64,000 nucleotides of DNA from Spirochaeta thermophila DSM 6578 (GCF_000184345.1 NC_017583.1:1426001-1490000), one strand, 5' to 3'. Counted from the stretch's first letter, positions 25,215 through 33,518 are shown. Program-made: numbers and translations. The notes: generated by a model not told the origin, from the sequence alone.

Positions 25215-26756
25215 TCACGAGGTTCCTGCCTCTTTCGGGGGCGGTAGTTCCCCGGTGAGGAGAAGGTGGATACTCCTCGCCGCCTTCCTTCCGGCTCCCA
25301 TGGCCTCGATCACCGTAGCCGCACCGGTGACCACGTCGCCTCCCGCAAAGATGCGGGGATGACTGGTACGGAGGTGCTCGTCCACTACGATGGTCCCCCG
25401 CTCGCTCACCGCGACCTCGGGCATGGTCTTCCGTATGAGGGGATGCGGTACGCTCCCGAGGGCGAAGATCACGGTATCCACCTCTATGGAGTGCTCGCTC
25501 CCCTCTATGGGTACCGGTCGGGGACGGCCGGATGCATCCGGTTCCCCCAGTCGGTAGGAAAGACACTCGACGGCCCGCACCTTCCCTTCCCCGTCTCCCA
25601 TGATACGCTTCACGTTGGTGAGGAATCTGAACTCCACACCCTCTTCCATGGCATGGATCACCTCCTCCCGCCGTGCAGGCATCTCCTTCTCGGTCCGCCT
25701 GTAGATCACGATCACCTCTTCGGCCCCTACCCGAAGGGCCATCCTCGCCGCATCCATGGCCACATTCCCGCCACCGATCACGGCCACCCGCCTCGAAAGC
25801 AAGATGGGGGTATCAGCGCGTTCCCTGTCGTAGGCCTTCATGAGGTTGGTCCGGGTCAGATACTCGTTGGCCGAGTAGACACCCACGAGGTCCTCCCCCT
25901 CTATGCCCATAAACTTGGGAAGCCCCGCCCCTGCGGAGATGAACACGGCATCGAACCCGTCTTCCTCGAGGAGCTGGGTGAGCGTACGCGCCTTACCCAC
26001 GAGGAAGTCGTAGACGAACTCCACGCCGAGATCTTCGAGATGACGTATCTCGTCCTCCACGAGGCGCTTGGGCAACCTGAACTCCGGGATACCGTAGACC
26101 ATCACCCCCCCCGCCTTGGGGAAGGCCTCGAAGATCACCACCGTGTGTCCCTCTCTCCGCAGGTCCACCGCTGCGGTCAGTCCCGCAGGCCCGCTCCCTA
26201 TGATCGCCACTTTCTTTCCCGAATCGGGCTTTACGGGCGGAAGGGTGTAGAGGCCATGTTCCCTCTCCCAGTCGGCGACAAACCGCTCGAGCCTCCCGAT
26301 GGAGACCGCCTTGAGCGGGTCCTTCAGCGCCTTGCCCACCGTGCAGGCCTCCTGGCACTGTTTTTCCTGAGGGCACACCCTCCCGCAGATGGAGGGAAGG
26401 AGGTTCGTCTCCTTGATGATGTCGACGCTCTCTTTGTACTCCCCTTCCACGATCTTCTGGATGAAAGCGGGAATGTTGATGGACACCGGACATCCCGCTA
26501 TGCAGGGCGCGTTCTTGCACTGGAGGCACCGAAGGGCCTCCACCTTGGCCTGGGTCTCGGTGTATCCGAGGGTCACCTCGTCCACACGACGACTGCGTAT
26601 CACCGGATCGAGCTCGGGCATGGGCTGGGGTGGAATCGCGAGCCGCTCCTTGTTCCGGAGGGTCCTCCCCTCGAGGTCGGAGAGAAGCTCCCTCGCCCTC
26701 CGGTCGAGTTCTTCCTTCGAGTAGAGGACATCGTCGGAGATATGCCTGTGTTCCAT
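25215..26756 (-). CDS. nfnB: NfnB-type flavoprotein of electron-bifurcating transhydrogenase (GltD family)
   Basis: 513 residues. N-terminal iron-sulfur region with CLQCKNAPCIAGCP and ICGRVCPQEKQCQEAC (two [4Fe-4S] sites), then an FAD domain (IIGSGPAGLTAAVDL) and an NADPH domain (VIGGGNVAMDAARMALR), ending with IFAGGDVVTGAATVIEAMGAGRKAA. This is the GltD/NfnB architecture. The adjacent NfnA homologue and lack of a glutamate synthase large subunit favour NfnB, which couples NADH, NADPH and ferredoxin by bifurcation. The ATG overlaps the nfnA stop (TGATG). It could be named SudA or GltD in older annotations. Confidence 0.9.
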   Translation of the reverse strand: MEHRHISDDVLYSKEELDRRARELLSDLEGRTLRNKERLAIPPQPMPELDPVIRSRRVDEVTLGYTETQAKVEALRCLQCKNAPCIAGCPVSINIPAFIQKIVEGEYKESVDIIKETNLLPSICGRVCPQEKQCQEACTVGKALKDPLKAVSIGRLERFVADWEREHGLYTLPPVKPDSGKKVAIIGSGPAGLTAAVDLRREGHTVVIFEAFPKAGGVMVYGIPEFRLPKRLVEDEIRHLEDLGVEFVYDFLVGKARTLTQLLEEDGFDAVFISAGAGLPKFMGIEGEDLVGVYSANEYLTRTNLMKAYDRERADTPILLSRRVAVIGGGNVAMDAARMALRVGAEEVIVIYRRTEKEMPARREEVIHAMEEGVEFRFLTNVKRIMGDGEGKVRAVECLSYRLGEPDASGRPRPVPIEGSEHSIEVDTVIFALGSVPHPLIRKTMPEVAVSERGTIVVDEHLRTSHPRIFAGGDVVTGAATVIEAMGAGRKAARSIHLLLTGELPPPKEAGTS

Positions 26757-27607
26757 CACTCCCCTCTCCTTTCGTTTCCCACGAGCTCGAGCTTGCAGCG
26801 GTGGTCCTTCTCCTGCTCCATGGGGCGATAGGCGGCAAGGCGCCTCATCATGCCATCGAAGTCCACGAGGTGACCGTCGAACTCGGGGCCGTCCACACAC
26901 ACGAACTTGATCTCGTCTCCCACCTTCACCCTGCACCCGCCACACATCCCTGTGCCGTCCACCATTATGGTATTGAGCGACACCACGGTCTTTATACCGA
27001 ACGGTCTCGTGGTCTCGGCACAGAACTTCATCATGATGGGAGGCCCTATCGCCACCACCTCGTTCACATCTCCCTGTTCACAGAGCTCCTTGAGCGGTTC
27101 CGTGACCAGGGCTTTCCTCCCATATGAACCGTCATCCGTGCACACGATGAGCTCATCCGAGACGCTCCGCATCTCGTCTTCCAGTATGATGAGATCCTTC
27201 GTGCGGGCTCCGATGATGGAGATGACCCTGTTTCCCTTCCGCCGGAAGGCCCTCGCGATGGGATGGAGCGGTGCCGTTCCGATCCCTCCTCCCACACAGA
27301 CCACGGTGCCCACCTTCTCTATGTCCGTGGGGTTACCCAGCGGTCCGAGCACGTGGGCGATCCCCTCACCCTCCCGTCTCAGAGAGAGCATCCGAGTGGT
27401 CTTCCCCACCACCTGAACGATGAGGGTGATGGTACCGGCCTCCGGATCCCAGTCCGCCACGCTCAAGGGAATCCGTTCCGAAAACTCGTCCTCGAGTTGG
27501 ATGACCACGAACTGTCCGGGTCTGTGGGCCTTCGCCACGTGGGGGGCCTCCACCACGAACTGAAACACGTTCTCGGAAAGTTGCCGCTTGCGAACGATTC
27601 TCCTCAT
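26756..27607 (-). CDS. nfnA: NfnA-type subunit, FAD/NAD and [2Fe-2S] protein
   Basis: 283 residues. FNR-like FAD domain (GQFVVIQL, IPLSVADWD), NAD-binding domain (VCVGGGIGTAPLHPIARAF) and a C-terminal [2Fe-2S] cysteine set GMCGGCRVKVGDEIKFVCVDGPEFDGH near residues 220-245, split here by motif: CGGC plus the later VCVDG. Matches NfnA/SudB. With NfnB it links ferredoxin and NADH to NADPH, fitting a fermentative anaerobe. Its promoter is intact although an IS sits directly upstream; the transposase frame overlaps its first four bases. Confidence 0.9.
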   Translation of the reverse strand: MRRIVRKRQLSENVFQFVVEAPHVAKAHRPGQFVVIQLEDEFSERIPLSVADWDPEAGTITLIVQVVGKTTRMLSLRREGEGIAHVLGPLGNPTDIEKVGTVVCVGGGIGTAPLHPIARAFRRKGNRVISIIGARTKDLIILEDEMRSVSDELIVCTDDGSYGRKALVTEPLKELCEQGDVNEVVAIGPPIMMKFCAETTRPFGIKTVVSLNTIMVDGTGMCGGCRVKVGDEIKFVCVDGPEFDGHLVDFDGMMRRLAAYRPMEQEKDHRCKLELVGNERRGE

Positions 27608-28929
27608 CCACTACTCCTGCGGAGGTGATATATCAGTATAATCAAAATAACAAAAAAGACAAGCATCGTCTCTTTCCCGGCACTGTCAAGGAGGAGTGTT
27701 GAAATTGAGTTGGAGCCCGTAGGGGTGCGTCTCCCCACCTCTTGTATCACCTGCATGCCCACCACGTAGAGGCCTACCACCTCATCTGCATGAGCATGGC
27801 TCATATACCCAGGATACCTCCGTAGAAAGCTTCTCATGTGCCGAAACATGTTCTCCGCAAGGTTGCTCGTCCTCACCTTCTCCTTCCACTCATAGGGTAA
27901 CTCCAGATAGGAGAAAAGCCGGTCCTTCCGCCACAGGAGGGAGGCCGTCATCCGGGGAGCCTTCGGCGCCCACTTCTTCACGAATGCCTCACACGCACCC
28001 TCTGCCTCCTCCTTCCCTCCTGCCTCAAAGAGCTTCCAGTACTCCGCTCGAAAAGCTCGCCTCTCCTTCTGGAGGTCTGCGTTCTTCCCCTTCCGTTCCC
28101 CCATGTCCTGCAGGAGCTTCTGCTCAAGCGTACCCTGCAGGTGCCAGAGGCATACCTGCTTCTTCGCCTCAGGATACACCGTCTCCACGGCCTGCCGGAT
28201 CCCCTCAGCCTCATCGGCCACCACCAGCTCCACCTCATGAAGCCCTCGCTCATAGAGCCTGGTAAGGAGTCGCTCGTAGCTCGCCTGGTCCTCCTGCTCC
28301 GCAACGACCCAGTCGAGGAGCTCATGAGATCCGTCCTCCTTCACCCCCACGGCACTCAGGACAACCAGCTTCTTCTGACCCCTCCCACGCCTCTTTGCCC
28401 ACACTCCATCCAGCACAAGGGCCTTCACTCCTCTAAGGGACCTCCTCCGCCACTGCTCCTTCTCCTCACGAAGACGCTTTATGAGCCTAAGGAGTGTCTG
28501 CGGGTGAGCCTCGCCTATCCCCAGCTCCCGTAACAGGATGGCCCACGTCCGCGCGCTCATCCCTCCCACATACCCGAGAAGGAGCTGCTCGGCGAGGGCC
28601 ACGAGCCTCTGCTCATAGGCGACCAGCTTCACCTCCTTCCCCCCGCCGGTGCGGATGCGGGGCACGCGTACATCCTCGATCGGCCCCCAGGGGGTCTGCA
28701 CGGTCTTCCATTTCCTGTAGCCGTACCGGTAGTACGGTGCCTTCTCAGCCTCCCCTCGTGCATATCGTGGTCGTCCTACTGCCTCCTCTCTCAGCGTCTC
28801 AAGGAGGTGTTCCAGGTACGTCTTGTAGGTGTGGCGCACCTCCTCCCGTAGCTGGTCTTCCACTTGTTTCATCAGATCAGAGAGGGTATACTGTGTCTCA
28901 ATCAGTGTGCGTGTGTTACCACGCTTCAT
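27604..28929 (-). CDS. IS256-family (mutator-type) transposase
   Basis: 441 residues. N-terminal DNA-binding part with YYRYGYRKWKTVQTPWGPIEDVRVPR, then the DDE catalytic core: VLDGVW, VVADEAEGI, a CLWHLQGTL element (C/D-x2-H type of this family) and the glutamate in TSNLAENMFR. All catalytic residues are present and the frame is open, so it may be active. The ATG is preceded by an excellent AAGGAGGAG site that lies in a hairpin. The last 30 or so residues (from about 412) are encoded outside the element's left end and form a hydrophobic tail through the nfnA promoter; the frame stops only inside nfnA. Confidence 0.93.
   Translation of the reverse strand: MKRGNTRTLIETQYTLSDLMKQVEDQLREEVRHTYKTYLEHLLETLREEAVGRPRYARGEAEKAPYYRYGYRKWKTVQTPWGPIEDVRVPRIRTGGGKEVKLVAYEQRLVALAEQLLLGYVGGMSARTWAILLRELGIGEAHPQTLLRLIKRLREEKEQWRRRSLRGVKALVLDGVWAKRRGRGQKKLVVLSAVGVKEDGSHELLDWVVAEQEDQASYERLLTRLYERGLHEVELVVADEAEGIRQAVETVYPEAKKQVCLWHLQGTLEQKLLQDMGERKGKNADLQKERRAFRAEYWKLFEAGGKEEAEGACEAFVKKWAPKAPRMTASLLWRKDRLFSYLELPYEWKEKVRTSNLAENMFRHMRSFLRRYPGYMSHAHADEVVGLYVVGMQVIQEVGRRTPTGSNSISTLLLDSAGKETMLVFFVILIILIYHLRRSSG
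27635..27662 (-). promoter_or_regulatory. promoter of nfnA-nfnB
   Basis: TTGTCT (27662-27657), 16-base spacer and TATACT (27640-27635) on the minus strand, predicting a start about 20 bases before nfnA. It lies between the IS end and the gene, inside the run-out part of the transposase frame. Confidence 0.5.
27694..27704 (+). repeat. left terminal inverted repeat of the IS
   Basis: GAGTGTTGAAA, perfect 11-base match to the reverse complement of 28998-29008; similarity fades further in. Confidence 0.75.
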
Positions 28930-28977
28930 GGGGTATCTCCTCCTTGAAAAAAGGATTAGTGTGGTGGGAGATACCCC
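28930..28977 (-). promoter_or_regulatory. hairpin masking the transposase ribosome site
   Basis: On the transposase mRNA strand, GGGGTATCTCC (28977-28967) pairs perfectly over 11 bases with GGAGATACCCC (28940-28930), which includes most of the SD (GGAG) and touches the ATG. A long read-in transcript would fold and hide the start, whereas a transcript starting inside the element near the upstream arm would not. Such protection from outside transcription is known for IS10 and IS50. Confidence 0.65.
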
Positions 28978-28997
28978 TTATCTTTTTTCCCCGCCTT

Positions 28998-29008
28998 TTT
29001 CAACACTC
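28998..29008 (-). repeat. right terminal inverted repeat of the IS
   Basis: TTTCAACACTC on the plus strand, the reverse complement of the left repeat. On the transposase strand it supplies a TTGAAA that could be the -35 of an internal promoter (with GATAAG 15 bases downstream). Confidence 0.75.
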
Positions 29009-29029
29009 GATGTTACAGTCCCCCCCTCC

Positions 29030-30196
29030 TTACGGGAGGCCGAGTCTCACTCCCAGCGAAATACCCGAAAGGGAAAGGCTGTCCCTCTCTCCGGATTCAC
29101 GAAGCGGGAACCCTGTGCCGAGATCCACCTCGAACACCCCCATGTCCAGGCCCAGACCCCCGGAGAGGGCCCCCGATCCGTAACCGGCACTCAGTGTAAA
29201 GGTGCGAAGGATCGTCACCTCGGCACCTACGCGGACCGCATCGGGCAGACCCTCCCAGTCGCCGGAGAAGGGTCCCACGGAAACGAAGAGACGGGGAGCC
29301 CACGCCTCGTCGGTGTCCGGAGCCCATCGGAGCCCCGCCGAGACACCCATGGGAATCGTGTACTCGTCTCCCACGCCTTCTCCTCCCTCCGGGACTCCCA
29401 TGCGGAGAAAGGCGTCTTTCGCCCTATCGAACGAGGTCCTGGTATAGGAGATCCGGGTCCCTCCCACGTCCCTCACCACCAAGGCCAGGGCGAAGGGGCC
29501 CGGGAGGGCCAGCACGATCCCCACGTCCCAGGCCACACCGTACCCGGCGAGGGTGTTCGCCGCATCGCCGAAGGTCCCCGACGAGGGGAGATCGAGGAGC
29601 GAGGCGAAGAGCGCGCCGGCCTCCTCCTCGTCGAGCGGGGCATATGCCCGCATGAAGGGCCTCACGTCCGTACCCATCCGCACCTGCATGGTCCCGAGAT
29701 CGAAGGAGAAGGCGCCACCCAGGAAGAAGGAGTACTCGCCCAGGATCACCCCATGGACATGGGAGGGGATCGACGTCCCCCAGAAGAAGGAGTCAGTGGT
29801 CACGGAGAGGCCCAGGCCGAGGCCTCCTCCTGCATATCCCAACCCGAGATGAGAACCTGCGCCGAGGCCCGTCACTTCGAGCTGTTCCTCCAGGGATGGG
29901 AGGAGCGCCTCCCCCTCATCCGCGAGGAGAAGGGCCGCGAGGGTGTCCACGGTGTGCAGAGGGTCTTCATGGAGCCAGACCGAAGCGTCGAGGAGGGTCA
30001 GGTCGGAACCGTCCTCGGGCAGCATTGCGGGATTGGCGAAGAAAGAGGCGTATCCTTCATCGAAGAGCCATCCCGCCCCGGCGGTGCTCACCGTGTGAGG
30101 CCGAAGGGGGATGAGGAGCGGGTCCTGCTCTGCGAAGACACCCGGTACCGTGAGAACACACAGGAGGAACACCATTGCCGGGGGACATAATCGCAT
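29030..30196 (-). CDS. outer-membrane beta-barrel-like protein
   Basis: 388 residues from the ATG at 30196, which leads into a signal peptide (VFLLCVLTVPGVFA) and has GGAG nine bases upstream. The mature part has alternating hydrophobic/glycine strands (GLGYAGGGLGLGLSV, FFLGGAFSFDLGTMQV) and ends in SGISLGVRLGLP, as in barrel proteins. An early HTVSTAGAGWLFDEGYASFFANPAML resembles the start of spirochaetal UPF0164-type and FadL-like barrel proteins, quoted here by segments AGAGWLF and FANPAML. Function unknown; probably an outer-membrane channel. It has its own promoter inside the end of mtaB. Confidence 0.75.
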   Translation of the reverse strand: MRLCPPAMVFLLCVLTVPGVFAEQDPLLIPLRPHTVSTAGAGWLFDEGYASFFANPAMLPEDGSDLTLLDASVWLHEDPLHTVDTLAALLLADEGEALLPSLEEQLEVTGLGAGSHLGLGYAGGGLGLGLSVTTDSFFWGTSIPSHVHGVILGEYSFFLGGAFSFDLGTMQVRMGTDVRPFMRAYAPLDEEEAGALFASLLDLPSSGTFGDAANTLAGYGVAWDVGIVLALPGPFALALVVRDVGGTRISYTRTSFDRAKDAFLRMGVPEGGEGVGDEYTIPMGVSAGLRWAPDTDEAWAPRLFVSVGPFSGDWEGLPDAVRVGAEVTILRTFTLSAGYGSGALSGGLGLDMGVFEVDLGTGFPLRESGERDSLSLSGISLGVRLGLP

Positions 30197-30240
30197 CTCT
30201 ATTGTCTCCAGAATCTCTAAAACCTCAAAAATCTCCAAAA
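30197..30240 (-). repeat. degenerate GAG-T4 direct repeat in the leader of the barrel gene
   Basis: The minus strand reads a tandem of GGAGATTTTT, GAGGTTTTAG, AGATTCTGGAG units just upstream of the ATG. It contains several GGAG/GAGG sites and an in-frame alternative ATG at 30238. Confidence 0.4.
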
Positions 30241-30266
30241 GTTACAGGAGGACTCCCCACTTCTTC

Positions 30267-30295
30267 AATATAGACCGATCACCCCCGGTTTTCAA
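30267..30295 (-). promoter_or_regulatory. promoter of the barrel-protein gene
   Basis: TTGAAA (30295-30290), 17-base spacer and TATATT (30272-30267) on the minus strand, overlapping the mtaB stop region; predicted leader about 64 bases. Confidence 0.65.
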
Positions 30296-31629
30296 ATCGA
30301 AACAGGATATCCATAGACCGAACGTCCTTCTCCCTCCACCACATCCCCCACCTCGACTCGGACCGTCTCCCCCTCCAGGGGAACCGGGACCCACACGAGA
30401 AGGTAGTTCTCCGAGGTCCCCACCGCATACCTCTGTCCGGCCTTCACCCTCTCCTGCTCGGGGATCACCTCCACCACCCTCCCCTTCTGGCGTGCGAGAT
30501 AGGCCGAGGCGTGCACCTCCACACAGGCATGCAGGGCTTCCTCCCGTTCCTTTGCCACCCGCTCGGGCACGTGCGCTTTGGAAGCATAGGCCGCAGTCCC
30601 CGGTCTGGGGGAGTAGCGGAAGAGGTGGGCCCCGGAGAAAGCGTTCTCATCCAGGAAGGCACGGGTGGCCTCGAAGTCTTCCCGGGTCTCCCCGGGGAAC
30701 CCCACGATGAAGTCCCCCGAGATGAAGGGATCCGTGGAGACATCCCTGAGCCTCGCGATGAGGGCCGAGATCTCTTCCGCCGTGTACCACCTCCCCATCT
30801 TCCTGAGGACACGGTTCGATCCGGACTGGACAGGGAGGTGGAAGTGAGGACAGATCCTTGGGGAGGAGAGGGCGTCCCAGAGTGCCTCCGAGAAGCCCTC
30901 CGGTTCCAGCGACGAGATGCGGAACCGGAGGCGCGAAGTATGCGAAAGGAGACGGAGGAGGAGCCCTCCAAGGTCGAGGGATTCCCACCGGTACTGGGCG
31001 AGGTTGACGCCGGTGAGCACGATCTCGCTCACACCACGTCCCTCGAGCTCCTGTACCCGCTGCAGGATCCGCGCTGGGTCGTCGCTCACCGCCCTTCCCC
31101 GCGCGAGCGGGACCCGACAGTAGGTGCACCGTCGATCGCACCCATCCTGTATCTTGAGGAAGGAGCGGGCGTGGAAGGCAGGACGGTCCACCCGGTAGAG
31201 GAATCGTCCGGCCGTCCTGTCGAGGGGAAACTGTGTCCGGATCTCCTGGAGGAGACGCTCCACGCGTGAGGGATCCAGATCCTCGTCCGGAAGCCGGGAA
31301 GGCAGGTGCAGGAGGAGGGGCTTCTCCTCCAACGGGAGGGCGATGACACGGTCCGAGAGGGCCTGCACCTCGTCCCTTTCGAGCTGTGGATAACAGCCCG
31401 TCACCACGACGAGAGCCTCCGGATGCTCCCGCGCGATCTTCCTGATGATCCTGCGCGCCTTCTGCTCGCTCTTGCTCGTGACCGTACAGGTGTTGACGAT
31501 GTAGAGGTCTCCAGACTGAGGGAACTCCCCTATCCGGAATCCCGCCTCCCGGAAGGCAGCGGCTATACCTTCGGTCTCGTATTGGTTGAGTTTGCACCCG
31601 AGGGTGTAGAAAATCACCACCGGCTTCAT
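30292..31629 (-). CDS. mtaB: tRNA (t6A37) methylthiotransferase MtaB
   Basis: 445 residues, a radical-SAM methylthiotransferase. N-terminal UPF0004 cysteines lie in YTLGCKLNQYE, NTCTVT and TGCYPQ; the radical-SAM cluster is CDRRCTYC; a C-terminal TRAM-like domain follows. The GCKLNQYE signature is that of MtaB rather than MiaB or RimO. It makes ms2t6A in tRNAs reading A-starting codons. Start overlaps the TPR gene stop (TGATG). Confidence 0.93.
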   Translation of the reverse strand: MKPVVIFYTLGCKLNQYETEGIAAAFREAGFRIGEFPQSGDLYIVNTCTVTSKSEQKARRIIRKIAREHPEALVVVTGCYPQLERDEVQALSDRVIALPLEEKPLLLHLPSRLPDEDLDPSRVERLLQEIRTQFPLDRTAGRFLYRVDRPAFHARSFLKIQDGCDRRCTYCRVPLARGRAVSDDPARILQRVQELEGRGVSEIVLTGVNLAQYRWESLDLGGLLLRLLSHTSRLRFRISSLEPEGFSEALWDALSSPRICPHFHLPVQSGSNRVLRKMGRWYTAEEISALIARLRDVSTDPFISGDFIVGFPGETREDFEATRAFLDENAFSGAHLFRYSPRPGTAAYASKAHVPERVAKEREEALHACVEVHASAYLARQKGRVVEVIPEQERVKAGQRYAVGTSENYLLVWVPVPLEGETVRVEVGDVVEGEGRSVYGYPVSI

Positions 31630-32261
31630 CAGGGTGTGCTACGGGCGAGGGCCTCACGTACGCGCTCGACCCCGGCGGTCGCCTCCTGGTTCGAGGGGGC
31701 GAGCTTCACCGCCTCCTCGTAGGCCGCGAGAGCGAGACGGAGCTGTCTCGACTGCTCCCGTGCGTATCCCAACCGTATCCACCAGGTGGGCACATCCTTC
31801 CTGTGGTAGACAGCAGTGCTGAAGGCGATGTCGGCGTGATAGAACTCTCCCCACCTGAGGTAGATTTCGCCCATGTAGGCGTAGACTTCGGGGATGTGAC
31901 GGCCCGTGGGCGCCACGGCCACGTACTGCTGGAAGTATGAGAGGGACTTCTCGTATGCGCCCAGGAAATAGGCGCTCTCCCCTGCGTTCATGAGGAGCCT
32001 GTAGTCGTACGGTGCGAATGCGAGGGCCCGCTCGCTGTAGTCGAGGGCCTCCTGATAGCGGTCGAGGGCGAGGAGCGACCAGCCGAGCACCACGTAGGAA
32101 TCCACCCGACGCGGTGTCTCCTGGATTTCCTGGAGACACACGGCCACCGCTTCGCTGTATCGTCGCTCTCTGTAGAGGCCGAGTGCATCGGGCTTCTCCT
32201 GGGCATAGAGGCTCAAGGCCATACCGCCGATGAAGAATGCCAGCAGGAACGCACGTCTCAT
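31629..32261 (-). CDS. secreted TPR protein
   Basis: 210 residues from the ATG at 32261, with signal peptide (FLLAFFIGGMALSLYAQ) and four or five TPR repeats (for example YVVLGWSLLALDRYQEALDY, YRLLMNAGESAYFLGAYEKS, and a final LALAAYEEAVKLAPSNQEA). A periplasmic scaffold or assembly factor is likely. It overlaps the bactofilin stop (ATGA) and mtaB start. Confidence 0.85.
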   Translation of the reverse strand: MRRAFLLAFFIGGMALSLYAQEKPDALGLYRERRYSEAVAVCLQEIQETPRRVDSYVVLGWSLLALDRYQEALDYSERALAFAPYDYRLLMNAGESAYFLGAYEKSLSYFQQYVAVAPTGRHIPEVYAYMGEIYLRWGEFYHADIAFSTAVYHRKDVPTWWIRLGYAREQSRQLRLALAAYEEAVKLAPSNQEATAGVERVREALARSTP

Positions 32262-32665
32262 ACTCCCTCCATCCTGCATTCCCCGGAGAATCGGGCACCC
32301 CTTTGGATCACGAGCTCCTTGGTATCGATCTCCCCCCCTACCTTCCCCGAGGGAAAGAGCTCCACGAGTCCTCCGCATGAGACCTTTCCTTGGACGGTCC
32401 CCCTCACCTGGACGGCCCGGGCCTCCACCTCTCCCTCGAGGGCCCCTTCCTCGGAGATCACCACCTCCCCGGAGGAAGCGACCTCACCTTTCACCCTGCC
32501 CCTGATCCACAGGGCCTCCGGGACCTCGATCTTGCCCTCGAACTCTGCATCCTCTCCGAGGACCATGTGGAACTGCGAAAACTCGAGATGTCGTTCGAGA
32601 AAACGTGGCACGTACACCCTCCTTCCGGAAAGGCTATCGTACAGAGGGGTCCGCTCCTCCGTCAA
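32258..32665 (-). CDS. bactofilin
   Basis: 135 residues, the size of a bactofilin (DUF583): a short unstructured N-terminus then regular beta-helix rungs (DAEFEGKIEVPEALWIRGRV, GEVVISEEGALEGEV, VQVRGTVQGKV, IVI-type VIQRGARFSGEC). Bactofilins polymerise without nucleotide and help shape cells, including spirochaetes such as Leptospira. The start lies 32 bases inside the tyrA end. Confidence 0.9.
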   Translation of the reverse strand: MTEERTPLYDSLSGRRVYVPRFLERHLEFSQFHMVLGEDAEFEGKIEVPEALWIRGRVKGEVASSGEVVISEEGALEGEVEARAVQVRGTVQGKVSCGGLVELFPSGKVGGEIDTKELVIQRGARFSGECRMEGV

Positions 32666-33389
32666 GCGTCCTGTCGAGCACGGCGAGTATGCGGGTAAAG
32701 GCCTGGGCGAGATCCTCCCGCATCCGGCGCGTGTAGGGGTTGTAGTGCTGCAGATCCAGGAAGAGCTGCCAGGGATCGTTGCAGGTCTGTTCCCGGATCT
32801 CCAGGAGCTTCCTGTACCCGACGGTGGCGATCGGGCTGTCCTCGAGGTGGAGCTCCCCGAGGACTCTCCCCACGAAGTGGGTGATACCCTGTGTGTAGGC
32901 CGCCTCCCTGTCGTGTTCCTCTGCCGTCATCCGATGGACGCTGAGCCCCATCTCCCGGAAGGTCTCCTCCCAGAAGGAACTCACTTCCTCCGTGACCCTG
33001 CAGGGGGTGAGGACGATGGGGAGACCGGCGATACCTTCTCTCGCAGAGTCGGGACCGAACATGGGGTGTGTCCCCAGGATGTCGATCCCGTCGGGGAGGG
33101 TCCTGGAGAGCACCTCGAGGGGATAGGTCTTCACGCTGCAGGTATCCATCACCAGGGTGGAAGGGGAAAGGTCCCGGGCGAGAGATCGGGCCACCTCCTC
33201 GACCGCGGAGATGGAGACGCACAGGATGATGACGTCACACGAGAGGAGCCCTTCGTAGGTGGTCAGCGTGAAATGCCGGGAGGCGATGGCCTTGGGAGTC
33301 CTACTGTATCCGTATACCTCGAAACGGGTCCCGAGGGTCTCCGCCCAGAACCGACCGAACCGGCCGAGCCCGTAGACACCGACGCGCAT
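32634..33389 (-). CDS. tyrA: prephenate/arogenate dehydrogenase family protein
   Basis: 251 residues. Rossmann motif VGVYGLGRFGRFWAE at the N-terminus, then ILCVSISAVEE, MDTCSVKTYPLEV, and the TyrA signature LGTHPMFGPDSA, plus a helical dimer domain. It likely makes a tyrosine precursor from prephenate or arogenate; no fused chorismate mutase or ACT domain. The upstream in-frame extension has no ribosome site and would overlap the pta promoter. Confidence 0.88.
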   Translation of the reverse strand: MRVGVYGLGRFGRFWAETLGTRFEVYGYSRTPKAIASRHFTLTTYEGLLSCDVIILCVSISAVEEVARSLARDLSPSTLVMDTCSVKTYPLEVLSRTLPDGIDILGTHPMFGPDSAREGIAGLPIVLTPCRVTEEVSSFWEETFREMGLSVHRMTAEEHDREAAYTQGITHFVGRVLGELHLEDSPIATVGYRKLLEIREQTCNDPWQLFLDLQHYNPYTRRMREDLAQAFTRILAVLDRTLDGGADPSVR

Positions 33390-33456
33390 GGGAGCATCAT
33401 AGAAAGTTTGCACACCTTTCACAATCCCCGGTATTTCAATTTCACGGGATCTCATC

Positions 33457-33462
33457 TATAAT
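33457..33462 (+). promoter_or_regulatory. -10 element upstream of pta
   Basis: Perfect TATAAT; the -35 candidate TTTCAA (33434-33439, 17-base spacer) is weak. Predicted transcript starts about 50 bases before the chosen pta ATG. Confidence 0.45.
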
Positions 33463-33518
33463 AGCTCGTGAGGGACATGATCGCCCTTGAATCACCGATG
33501 CGTAAGGAGCAGAAGGAC

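Larger units (their letters stand above)
27694..29008 (-). mobile_element. IS256-family insertion sequence, about 1.3 kb
   Basis: Bounded by an inverted GAGTGTTGAAA at both ends and carrying one transposase. Size fits the family. No 8-9 bp target duplication is seen: the flanks TCAAGGAG and GATGTTAC differ, so it is old, rearranged, or the true ends are slightly different. It separates nfnA from the 3' end of the outer-membrane-like gene, 21 bases after that gene's stop. Confidence 0.8.

Noticed and set aside
33468-33518. earlier starts for pta
   Set aside because: Possible in frame, but the ribosome-site position and family N-terminus support 33519.
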